Assembly (NCBI GenBank): GCA_030597775.1
Contig: JAUVRF010000164.1
Coordinates: 1 to 5,191, forward strand
From: Methanobacteriota archaeon
GTDB taxonomy: Archaea; Thermoplasmatota; DTKX01; GCA-020343715
Direction: 5' to 3'
Length of the DNA stretch: 5,191 nt
Below, one piece after another: positions 1 through 4,863 of this stretch (its first letter is position 1; each line of letters starts with the position of its first letter). Below the pieces are notes generated by a model that was given only the letters and a program-made list of their open reading frames with translations, did not search any database and was not told the origin of the DNA. The position numbers were made by a program, and so were the translations under genes.

Positions 1-2
1 GT

Positions 3-122
3 TTCGTCGACAACCACTGGGATGGTCCGGACGATCCTGACCTCGCCCTGTTCCTCATGGATATCGATGCGGCAGAGATCGTCCGCCCCGGTGTGAAGGG
101 ATGGGAGATGCTGACCCGGTGA
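3..122 (+). CDS. C-terminal end of a probable PPOX-like flavin-binding split-barrel protein (5' truncated)
   Basis: Reading from base 3, 39 codons stay open to a TGA at 120-122; the start lies left of the window. The visible tail begins FVDNHWDGPDDPDLALFL and ends WEMLTR. A Trp followed by a Gly-Pro-Asp-Asp-Pro-Asp turn, then a hydrophobic strand, an acidic helix and a final Gly-Trp/Tyr-Glu segment, resembles the C-terminal part of the pyridoxamine-phosphate-oxidase-like (general stress protein) family, which binds FMN or F420. That assignment rests on recalled family pattern and only 39 residues, so it is tentative; the reading frame is secure because it is the only open frame of the three on this strand. 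The next gene starts 87 bp downstream behind its own TATA-like box, so the two are probably separate transcription units. Confidence 0.5.
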   Translation, partial: FVDNHWDGPDDPDLALFLMDIDAAEIVRPGVKGWEMLTR

Positions 123-148
123 GTGATGACCTGAAGTGTTGGGAGCAA

Positions 149-158
149 CCCTTTTAAT
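149..158 (+). promoter_or_regulatory. TATA-like box for the disulfide oxidoreductase gene
   Basis: CCTTTTAATC is an A/T-rich island in GC-rich surroundings and fits the archaeal TATA consensus loosely. Transcription would start about 25 nt downstream (near 178-181), leaving a leader of about 30 nt with a weak Shine-Dalgarno-like AGGGGGA at 197-203, 6 nt before the ATG at 210. Confidence 0.5.
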
Positions 159-209
159 CATGGGATTATTAACAACAAGTGTCGCCAGCCGGCGGCAGGG
201 GGAATTTCG

Positions 210-872
210 ATGGCCTTGATAAGCGACAAGGACAAGGATTTCATAACAGAGACGTTCGCCGACAGGCTCCGGTCCGACGTGACCGTCCTGTTCTTCACCC
301 AAGAGCACGAGTGCATGTACTGCCGAGAGACTCGGGGGTTCGCGGAGGAGCTCACGGCCCTCTCGGACAAGCTCCATCTCGAGACCTACGACCTGGTCAA
401 CGATGCCGAGGTGGCCGCGACCCACGGCATCGACAAGATCCCCGCCATCAAGCTGATAGGGGAGCAGGACCACGGGGTCCGCTACTTCGGGGTGCCCATG
501 GGATGCGAGTTCACGGTCATCGTCGAGGACATCATCGACGTGTCCTGGGGCACGTCGAACATGGACCCCGAGACCATGGGCAACGTCCTGCCCATCGACA
601 AGAAGACCCACATCCAGGTCTTCGTCTCGCCCACCTGCCCGTACTGCCCCCAGATGGTGAGGGCGGCCCACAAGTTCGCCATCTTGAACCCATCCATCAC
701 GGCGGACATGGTGGAGATGACCGAGTTCCCCCATCTTGTCCAGAAGTACGACGTGATGGGCGTGCCCAAGACCATCGTCAACGAGGAGTTCTCGATAGAG
801 GGCGCGTATCCCGAGAAGGCGTTCTCCGAGTACGTCAAGATGGCCTCAGAGGGCAAGTTCGGGAAGCGCTGA
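210..872 (+). CDS. Protein disulfide oxidoreductase (tandem thioredoxin/glutaredoxin folds)
   Basis: This encodes 220 residues, the usual length for archaeal PDO proteins, which fuse two thioredoxin-like folds and form, reduce or isomerise disulfides in the cytoplasm. Each half has its own redox centre: CMYC at residues 35-38 after strand VTVLFF, and CPYC at 143-146 after strand IQVFVS. Each half also has the expected cis-proline loop: KIPAI around Pro78 and GVPKT around Pro186. In known PDOs the second centre is normally CPYC and the first is a more variable CxYC, so this arrangement fits. One further Cys lies at residue 99. There is no signal peptide or membrane segment, so it is cytosolic. 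The ATG at 210 is chosen because it begins the first domain directly, has an AGGGGGA 6 nt upstream, and no in-frame extension is needed. In archaea such proteins are often paired with a thioredoxin-reductase-like partner, not present here. It converges on the hsp20 pair. Confidence 0.93.
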   Translation: MALISDKDKDFITETFADRLRSDVTVLFFTQEHECMYCRETRGFAEELTALSDKLHLETYDLVNDAEVAATHGIDKIPAIKLIGEQDHGVRYFGVPMGCEFTVIVEDIIDVSWGTSNMDPETMGNVLPIDKKTHIQVFVSPTCPYCPQMVRAAHKFAILNPSITADMVEMTEFPHLVQKYDVMGVPKTIVNEEFSIEGAYPEKAFSEYVKMASEGKFGKR

Positions 873-918
873 GGTCGGACCGACGGTATCATGGAGAGGG
901 GAACGGAACAAGATGACC

Positions 919-949
919 CAGCAGGTCCCTTGAGGTCCTTGCTGTTCTT
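919..949 (+). terminator. Possible terminator of the disulfide oxidoreductase gene
   Basis: A 7-bp stem (919-925 with 938-944, including one G-U pair) with a 12-nt loop is followed by TTCTT. Archaeal termination depends mainly on T-rich runs and this run is short, so the call is weak. The position, about 50 bp past the stop codon between convergent genes, suits it. Confidence 0.3.
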
Positions 950-992
950 AACAGGCCCTTTCGGAAGAGCATGTGCTCTCAAGGAGAAGTGT

Positions 993-1053
993 CCCGGGCG
1001 CGGCAACATGGCAACGCCCGGGTGGGGGGTTGGGGGGTTGGGGGGTTGGGTGG
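993..1053. repeat. Hairpin plus G-tract element, copy 1 (3' of the second hsp20 gene)
   Basis: A perfect 8-bp inverted repeat (CCCGGGCG at 993-1000, CGCCCGGG at 1015-1022, 14-nt loop) abuts a G-rich tract on the plus strand. Three GGGGGG runs (1024-1029, 1032-1037, 1040-1045), each followed by TT, give an 8-bp period; GGG (1048-1050) follows. This meets the usual four-run G-quadruplex rule with 2-nt loops. In the hsp20 mRNA, read leftward, the order is stop codon, about 37 nt of C-rich, almost G-free sequence, then the hairpin. The same order recurs after the other hsp20 gene (copy 2). It could be a 3' processing or termination element; that is inference, since no T-run follows. Confidence 0.7.
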
Positions 1054-1059
1054 TTGAGA

Positions 1060-1383
1060 TCAAGTTATGGTGACCTGCTTGGGACGCATGGGATCGTCCA
1101 GCGGGAAGGACAGCTTCAGTAGGCCGTCCTCGAAGGTACCCGTGACCTTCTCACCGTCCACGGAGCAGCACAGGTTGAAGGTGCCCAGGTAGTCGGCATC
1201 CTCCTTGTCGGTGCGCATTGCCCGTAGTACGAACCAATCGGTGTACACCTCGACATCGATCGTCTCCTTCTTCGCCAAGGGGATGGGTACCTCCACCTCC
1301 AGGGCCTCCTCCTGCTCGTTGTAGTCCATGCTGAATATCTTGACGACCTCGGTCTCCATTTGCATCACCTGGTTCTTCATCAT
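1060..1383 (-). CDS. Small heat-shock protein, Hsp20/alpha-crystallin family (second of tandem pair)
   Basis: The product is about 107 residues, an ATP-independent holdase that would bind unfolding proteins in the cytoplasm. It is little more than an alpha-crystallin domain: strands LEVEVPIPL and IDVEVYTDWFVLRAM, a Cys-Cys pair at residues 72-73, then the family signature as TFEDGLLKLSFPL (83-95), where the usual A-x-x-x-N-G-V-L is altered. It ends KQVTIT, a V-x-I anchor-like motif at 104-106. Typical archaeal Hsp20 proteins have about 140-170 residues, so the N-terminal arm is much reduced. The start is set at the ATG pair at 1383/1380; the second ATG (106 residues) gives MKN, matching the start of its sister gene. 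A longer GTG start at 1425 would lie in the loop of the upstream hairpin and is rejected. No Shine-Dalgarno or clear TATA box precedes it, so it may be co-transcribed with its sister, 97 nt upstream. It is very diverged from that sister. Confidence 0.88.
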   Translation of the reverse strand: MMKNQVMQMETEVVKIFSMDYNEQEEALEVEVPIPLAKKETIDVEVYTDWFVLRAMRTDKEDADYLGTFNLCCSVDGEKVTGTFEDGLLKLSFPLDDPMRPKQVTIT

Positions 1384-1410
1384 CGATCGGGAATTTGGAA
1401 AGGGGGATGA

Positions 1411-1469
1411 CCCGGGTACGGTCACAGCCCGTACCCGGGTGGGGGTTGGGTGGTGGGGGTGGTTGGGGT
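1411..1469. repeat. Hairpin plus G-tract element, copy 2 (between the two hsp20 genes)
   Basis: A perfect 11-bp inverted repeat (CCCGGGTACGG at 1411-1421, CCGTACCCGGG at 1429-1439, 7-nt loop) abuts a plus-strand G-rich tract with runs at 1441-1445, 1448-1450, 1455-1459 and 1465-1468, a four-run G-quadruplex pattern. On the hsp20 mRNA it follows the first gene's stop by about 41 nt of C-rich sequence, then forms a very stable stem about 30 nt before the second gene's ATG. It matches copy 1 in order, spacing and the CCCGGG-T-G5/6 junction, so the 3' flank was probably duplicated along with the gene. It may reduce read-through or set the ratio of the two products. Confidence 0.75.
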
Positions 1470-1480
1470 TTGAACTATCG

Positions 1481-1783
1481 TCACTCGATGTTGACCTTGG
1501 TGGCCTTCTCGTAGGGTTGGCGCAGCCTGAAGTGGGCGGTCAGGAGACCGTTGTCGAACTTGGCCTCCACGTTCTCGTCGTCGATCGGGCAGCAGAATGA
1601 ATAGGAGCCGTTGTACTCGGTGTCTGGGTTGTCGCTCCTGGGGGCGCGGACCATGAATCCGCCAGGAAGGACCTTGAAATCTATGTCCTCCTTGTGCACT
1701 CCAGGCAGCTGGATCTCTACATCGTAACCATCGGTCTCCTCATCGTACTCAGCACATACGGTCGGGTTGATATTGTTCTTCAT
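1481..1783 (-). CDS. Small heat-shock protein, Hsp20/alpha-crystallin family (first of tandem pair)
   Basis: The product is a 100-residue alpha-crystallin-domain protein, a cytoplasmic ATP-independent chaperone. After a short N-terminus of about 18 residues come strands YDVEIQLPG (20-28, with the common P-G turn) and IDFKVLPGGFMVRAP, a Cys-Cys pair at 64-65, and the signature AKFDNGLLTAHF (74-85, the family's A-x-x-x-N-G-x-L). It ends KVNIE, a V-x-I motif at 97-99 that closely resembles the C-terminal I-x-I anchor of Methanocaldococcus Hsp16.5. It is far shorter than the usual 140-170 residues because the N-terminal arm is nearly absent. The ATG at 1783 is preceded after 7 nt by GAGGTT (1791-1796), a reasonable Shine-Dalgarno; an in-frame TTG at 1798 is less likely because it overlaps that site. 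A TATA-like box lies about 70 bp upstream. It is probably the first gene of a two-gene transcript. Confidence 0.92.
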   Translation of the reverse strand: MKNNINPTVCAEYDEETDGYDVEIQLPGVHKEDIDFKVLPGGFMVRAPRSDNPDTEYNGSYSFCCPIDDENVEAKFDNGLLTAHFRLRQPYEKATKVNIE

Positions 1784-1848
1784 GATGAGCAACCTCAAAG
1801 AAATCTCGCCGCGATCGGCGTATCCTCACCCCCTGCTACGACCCGGAT

Positions 1849-1856
1849 GTTAAAAC
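1849..1856 (-). promoter_or_regulatory. TATA-like box for the hsp20 pair
   Basis: On the minus strand this reads GTTTTAAC in a GC-rich setting. Transcription would start near 1826, giving a leader of about 43 nt that carries the GAGGTT ribosome site. Confidence 0.5.
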
Positions 1857-1867
1857 CACTTCCCCCG

Positions 1868-1880
1868 AACCTGTACGGTT
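1868..1880. promoter_or_regulatory. Possible operator: AACC-N5-GGTT palindrome upstream of hsp20
   Basis: AACC TGTAC GGTT is an inverted repeat with a 5-nt centre, 12 bp upstream of the hsp20 TATA-like box. Known background: the Archaeoglobus heat-shock regulator HSR1 has been linked to a CTAAC-N5-GTTAG palindrome near hsp20. The half-site differs but the spacing is the same. An 8-bp palindrome can arise by chance, so this is tentative. Confidence 0.3.
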
Positions 1881-1990
1881 TGAGGATAATGTGCAATTTC
1901 CGAGCCGATCCAAATATGGAGCATGGGATGCAGAACAGAAGGAATATCGGGGCGGCTGGCCCGCAGAATCCTTGAGCTGTTCGAGAAGAG

Positions 1991-2089
1991 GGAGGGATAC
2001 GCTCCCTCCGTGGCGACCCCCGGATCGGATCTCGCACCTCGACATCTCTCGCCGGAGGGTGTATCGAGGTCCCTCCCGCTGCGAGGTGC
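1991..2089. other. Structured block with two GGAGGG/CCCTCC hairpins
   Basis: Hairpin 1 has a perfect 7-bp stem (GGAGGGA at 1991-1997, TCCCTCC at 2003-2009) with a 5-nt loop. Hairpin 2 has GGAGGG (2054-2059) and CCCTCC (2071-2076) around an 11-nt loop and is enclosed by an 8-bp outer pair (GCACCTCG at 2034-2041, CGAGGTGC at 2082-2089). The two share stem sequences and could pair alternatively with each other. The block lies 108 bp before the metallopeptidase start and outside any convincing ORF. It could be part of a small RNA or a DNA-binding site; strand and function are unknown. Confidence 0.45.
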
Positions 2090-2118
2090 CAATGACCCCG
2101 CTTCCTATTGGTCTCACG

Positions 2119-2129
2119 TACTATATCAA
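2119..2129 (+). promoter_or_regulatory. TATA-like box for the metallopeptidase gene
   Basis: TACTATATCAA sits in the most AT-rich part of the gap. The expected start of transcription is about 2150, just where a small hairpin (GGTTC at 2151-2155 with GAACC at 2167-2171) would cap the mRNA, leaving a leader of about 47 nt. Confidence 0.5.
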
Positions 2130-2196
2130 TTTTCTAGAGCAGATTTCGAAGGTTCCCCTCCGGAGAGAACCGCAACAGAAGGTTAATTGCCCGGAG

Positions 2197-3009
2197 ATGG
2201 CCTTGTTGATGCGCGTGGTTGGACGTGCTGACACCGTGGTCCAATGGACCGCATCCCGCGAGGAGTTGGAGCAGATGCTCCGGGAGGCGGCCAAGAGGCT
2301 CGGGGCCCGACTGCCCCGTCGCCTCCTGGTGGCTGTCCGGCCCCTCACGGAGGCCTACTTCCGCACCACCGCCAGGGGCGGGGAGCTCCGGGTGGTCATC
2401 AACGATGCCCTTTCCGATGCGCCCATGGATGTGCTGGATGCCCTCTCCGAGGTCATCATCGCACGTGCCTCGGGGGCGGCTCGTCCCCGTATGGTGGGGA
2501 AGCCGTTCTGGGACTACGTGGAGACGGAGGAGCTGAGGGAACGCATGCAGGCCAACTACCTGGCCCGCCAGCGGTCCTTCGATCCCGAACCCCAGGGAAG
2601 GGCGTCGGACCTTGCCGGGCTGTTCGATGCCGTGAACGAGGCCTACTTCGAGAGCGGCCTCCCCCGCCCTCTACTGGGATGGACCCGACGGCCCATCACA
2701 TACCGCTGGGGCTGGTACTCCTCCATGGTCCGTCCCCATGGCCTCATCGTCATCAACTGCCTGCTGGACGATCCCAAGGTCCCCCGGTTCGTGCTGGAGG
2801 GGACGATGTACCACGAGATGCTCCACATGCAGGTCGACCCCGTCGTTGTCAACGGTCGAAGGGTCGTGCATACGCGCCAGTTCCGGACCCTCGAGCGGAG
2901 GTTCGACCGGCACGAGGACCTGAGGCCGGAGTACAGGAAGGTGCTCAGGAGGTACGGTCGCGAGGTCGGTGCCGTCCGAAGGACGCGCGGTCGTCGAGGA
3001 CGACGTTGA
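2197..3009 (+). CDS. SprT-like zinc metallopeptidase domain protein
   Basis: This encodes 270 residues. The C-terminal half is a zincin of the SprT-like type: DLAGLFDAVNEAYF (138-151), WTRRPITYRWGWY (162-174), a strand LIVINCLLDDPKVP (183-196), the zinc site HEMLH (206-210) with Glu207 as catalytic base, then GRRVVH (220-225) and FRTLERRF (229-236), where His225 is the likely third ligand. The family contains DNA-protein-crosslink proteases, but the substrate here is unknown. The N-terminal half (about 40-100) looks like a degenerate version of the same layout: ELRVVINDALSDAP, then LSEVIIARASG where HExxH would stand. The tail (261-270) is very Arg-rich and may bind nucleic acid. There is no signal peptide. 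The start is uncertain: the ATG at 2197 has GGAG directly against it; the in-frame ATG at 2209 has the same GGAG 12 nt away. The frame is open to 1891, but that part looks non-coding. It converges on the next gene with a 10-bp gap. Confidence 0.85.
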   Translation: MALLMRVVGRADTVVQWTASREELEQMLREAAKRLGARLPRRLLVAVRPLTEAYFRTTARGGELRVVINDALSDAPMDVLDALSEVIIARASGAARPRMVGKPFWDYVETEELRERMQANYLARQRSFDPEPQGRASDLAGLFDAVNEAYFESGLPRPLLGWTRRPITYRWGWYSSMVRPHGLIVINCLLDDPKVPRFVLEGTMYHEMLHMQVDPVVVNGRRVVHTRQFRTLERRFDRHEDLRPEYRKVLRRYGREVGAVRRTRGRRGRR

Positions 3010-3019
3010 CGGCGCGCGC

Positions 3020-4753
3020 TCATCTCCTTCTGGATAGCCCGATGATGAGCGCCACGGCGAACAGTGCCAGGGCACCCAGGGTGTAGTAGATGTAATAGTT
3101 CGAGCCCTCGTCGGACGTCGTGGGCCCGAGCACGTTCACGGACGTGGAGGCGACCTCCCGGGACTCCATCTTCACCACGAAGGTGTACGAACCCTTGCTC
3201 TCGGGAACGAAGGACCCAAGCAGCACGCCGTTGCCATCGTGGACGAGTTCCACCTCGTCCGGTAGCACCGTGTTGCCCCGGAGGACGCTCAGGGTGATCC
3301 CCATGTCCCGGGGATCCACCGGGGCGCCCCAGAAGGTGCTCACCGTCACCTGCAGGGGGATCTCCCCGTCGATGACGGGATTCACATCGAGCAGGACCTC
3401 CACCTCGACGGGGAAGTCGGTGACGCGCCGCATGACTATGTCCTCGTTGATGGGCACGGCCAAGGGAAGGGAGGGGTCCACGGGATAGATCATGCGCCAC
3501 ACGGCGTACAGGTTGTCCTGGAACACGCAGGCGACCACGAAGCCCTCGTTGACCTTGGGACCATCGTTGGGATGCGACACCTCGACCAGGTCACCCAGCT
3601 CCTCGCCATCGTACTCCACCATCACGATATCGGAGTCCGCGCCATGGGTGAGGCTGTCGTCGAAGGATGACCAGAGTATGTAGGCATTATCGCCCGCGGT
3701 CACCACCTCGGGTTGGACGTTCTCCGAGGTGCTCCCGGAGCGGGTGACCTCCACCATCTTCCCTGGTTGGGTCCCGTGCATGACCCTCGCCCGGATGCCG
3801 ACCGCCCCGACCTGGCCTGCCGCCGGCCGGGACTCCCAGACTATGAAGGGCTCGCCGGCAAGGGTGTCCATCCTGGGCAGCTTGGCCACCCGGGACGGGT
3901 CCGGGGATACCGCTACGGGTCGGGAGGTCCAGCCCGTGCCGTTCCACTCGCGGAAGAGCACGTCCCAGTCCGAGGCTCCGTTGGTGCGGTTGTTGTACTG
4001 CCAGGTCATGGCGAGGCGACCCTGGGCCACCACCATGTCCAGCTTGGCGTCCATGTACCCGTCCTCGTCGGGGGATATGGGCACGATGTCGGAGAAGGCG
4101 GCCCCGTCGTAGGTGCGCATCACCAGGTCCTCGTCGGTCCCCTCGGCCTTGCCCGGGTCGTTGGTCCGCCAGGCGATGACCAGTCGGTCCTGGAACACCG
4201 CGAGCCGCGGCTCCCGGTCCTGGTACTCGTCCTTGGGCGTTACCTCGATTATCGGACCCCAGGTCCCGGTGTCGGGATCGTAGGTCCTCAGCACGATGTC
4301 GTGCTCGGTGCCGTTTGTGTAGCTGGGGTCGTCCGAGGCGAATGCGAAGTAGATGAGGTCGTTGAAGCGGATGGCCGTGCCCTCGTGGGAGTAGTGCTCG
4401 TGGGCAACTGGGTCCTGGTCCTTGGTGTCCTCCACAGACACCCAATCCTCGCCCTCCTGCCACTCCTGACCATCGAACTCCCTCTGCACCACATGGTACA
4501 CGAACATGTCCCGAGCGCCCTTGTTCCAGATGACATGGAGCGTCTCCTCGTCCGCGTAGACCGTTGGGAACCGGTCCTCCTCGTAGGAACTGGACACGTT
4601 CATGATGGGGAATGGGATCGGACCCTCCGGGGGACCGAAGGGGTCGGCGGGCTCCGGTCCGTCGTCAGCTGAGGAGCCCAGAGGAGGGGTCACCAGGACC
4701 ATCAGGAGCAGTAGTACAGCAAGGAGGCGGAGGGGACCGCGGCGGACGCCCAT
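3020..4753 (-). CDS. Secreted, membrane-anchored seven-repeat beta-propeller surface protein
   Basis: This encodes 577 residues. An N-terminal signal peptide (MGVRRGPLRL then a leucine-rich core, cleavage probably near 27-30) is followed by a Pro-rich linker. Seven repeats of about 55-60 residues are marked by a hydrophobic strand ending in an aromatic: LHVIWNK (72), IYFAFAS (134), LVIAWRT (191), LAMTWQY (247), PFIVWES (302), AYILWSS (357) and LYAVWRM (415). Most are followed by a D-I/L-V-x-R-x-Y/W-D/N-G turn. The count and period fit a seven-bladed propeller of the sialidase/BNR-like kind, though no catalytic residues are evident. An Ig-like domain follows (about 449-542, ending SYTFVVKMESREVASTSVNVLG). 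A C-terminal membrane helix (about 555-573) ends in RRR, so the bulk faces outward. N-glycosylation sequons occur at Asn52, 147, 255 and 271. There is no archaeosortase-type PGF motif. The ATG at 4753 lies about 26 nt from a strong TATA box, so the mRNA is probably leaderless. The ligand is unknown. Confidence 0.88.
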   Translation of the reverse strand: MGVRRGPLRLLAVLLLLMVLVTPPLGSSADDGPEPADPFGPPEGPIPFPIMNVSSSYEEDRFPTVYADEETLHVIWNKGARDMFVYHVVQREFDGQEWQEGEDWVSVEDTKDQDPVAHEHYSHEGTAIRFNDLIYFAFASDDPSYTNGTEHDIVLRTYDPDTGTWGPIIEVTPKDEYQDREPRLAVFQDRLVIAWRTNDPGKAEGTDEDLVMRTYDGAAFSDIVPISPDEDGYMDAKLDMVVAQGRLAMTWQYNNRTNGASDWDVLFREWNGTGWTSRPVAVSPDPSRVAKLPRMDTLAGEPFIVWESRPAAGQVGAVGIRARVMHGTQPGKMVEVTRSGSTSENVQPEVVTAGDNAYILWSSFDDSLTHGADSDIVMVEYDGEELGDLVEVSHPNDGPKVNEGFVVACVFQDNLYAVWRMIYPVDPSLPLAVPINEDIVMRRVTDFPVEVEVLLDVNPVIDGEIPLQVTVSTFWGAPVDPRDMGITLSVLRGNTVLPDEVELVHDGNGVLLGSFVPESKGSYTFVVKMESREVASTSVNVLGPTTSDEGSNYYIYYTLGALALFAVALIIGLSRRR

Positions 4754-4772
4754 GCAAGACGATACGCAAGCA

Positions 4773-4784
4773 CCCTTATATGAA
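4773..4784 (-). promoter_or_regulatory. TATA box of the propeller gene, leaderless promoter
   Basis: On the minus strand this reads TTCATATAAGGG, the best TATA match in the window. Its centre is about 26 bp from the A of the ATG at 4753, the usual archaeal distance to the transcription start, so transcription probably begins at the start codon. No Shine-Dalgarno is present. Confidence 0.7.
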
Positions 4785-4830
4785 GGTTGTGCGATGGGCG
4801 ACCACGGGCCAACGGTGCCTGTGTACGAAA

Positions 4831-4842
4831 GGTTTATTCATC
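4831..4842 (+). promoter_or_regulatory. TATA-like box of the truncated secreted-protein gene
   Basis: GGTTTATTCATC is centred about 27 bp before the ATG at 4864, so this gene is probably leaderless too. It lies about 57 bp from the opposing TATA box of the divergent propeller gene. Confidence 0.55.
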
Positions 4843-4863
4843 AAAAGGGCGCATTGATGTGCC

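Larger units (their letters stand above)
1784..2196. other. 413-bp gene-free stretch with two promoters and several hairpins
   Basis: This separates the divergent hsp20 and metallopeptidase genes. It holds, in order: the hsp20 leader with a small GC hairpin (stem CGCCG/CGGCG, 1807-1820); the hsp20 TATA-like box; an AACC-N5-GGTT palindrome (1868-1880); a structured block (1991-2089); an AT-richer metallopeptidase promoter (about 2119-2129); and a leader hairpin (2151-2171). Several frames stay open across it because of high GC, but none gives a recognisable protein. The best is a plus-strand 87-codon frame from the ATG at 1923, whose first third (RLARRILELFEKREGY) could suggest an HTH-like helix, with nothing convincing after it. 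No tRNA or known RNA class was recognised. Confidence 0.6.

Noticed and set aside
179..916. 245-codon plus-strand frame covering the disulfide oxidoreductase gene
   Set aside because: Its protein is Arg/Gly/His/Pro-rich low-complexity, typical of an off-frame reading of GC-rich DNA; the 210-872 frame has clear CxYC motifs.
1024..1050. Telomere-like or CRISPR-like repeat
   Set aside because: Units are only 8 bp without spacers and lie between genes in what appears to be ordinary chromosome; simple repeat or G-quadruplex is enough.
1023..1059. Rho-utilisation (rut) type C-rich site in the hsp20 mRNA
   Set aside because: The C-rich, G-poor stretch resembles one, but Rho is bacterial and the window looks archaeal.
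482..1063. 193-codon minus-strand frame opposite the disulfide oxidoreductase
   Set aside because: Mostly antisense to a confident gene, with no domain; its end runs through the repeat tract and hairpin.
1891..2196. N-terminal extension of the metallopeptidase to a GTG at 1891
   Set aside because: The extra 102 residues look non-coding, and the region contains hairpins and a TATA-like box at about 2120 that suit an intergenic promoter.
2244..3086. 280-codon plus-strand frame within the metallopeptidase gene
   Set aside because: Off-frame Gly/Pro/Arg-rich reading; the HEMLH frame is the real one.
3020..3120. Archaeosortase (PGF-CTERM-like) sorting signal at the propeller C-terminus
   Set aside because: The helix-plus-RRR tail looks similar, but no PGF or related tripeptide precedes the helix, so a plain membrane anchor is more likely.
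2643..3500. 285-codon minus-strand frame across the 3' ends of the convergent genes
   Set aside because: Overlaps two confident genes in other frames and has no recognisable domain.
3713..4672. 319-codon plus-strand frame antisense to the propeller gene
   Set aside because: Val/Gly/His-rich shadow of the codon pattern of the propeller gene, without its own start signals.
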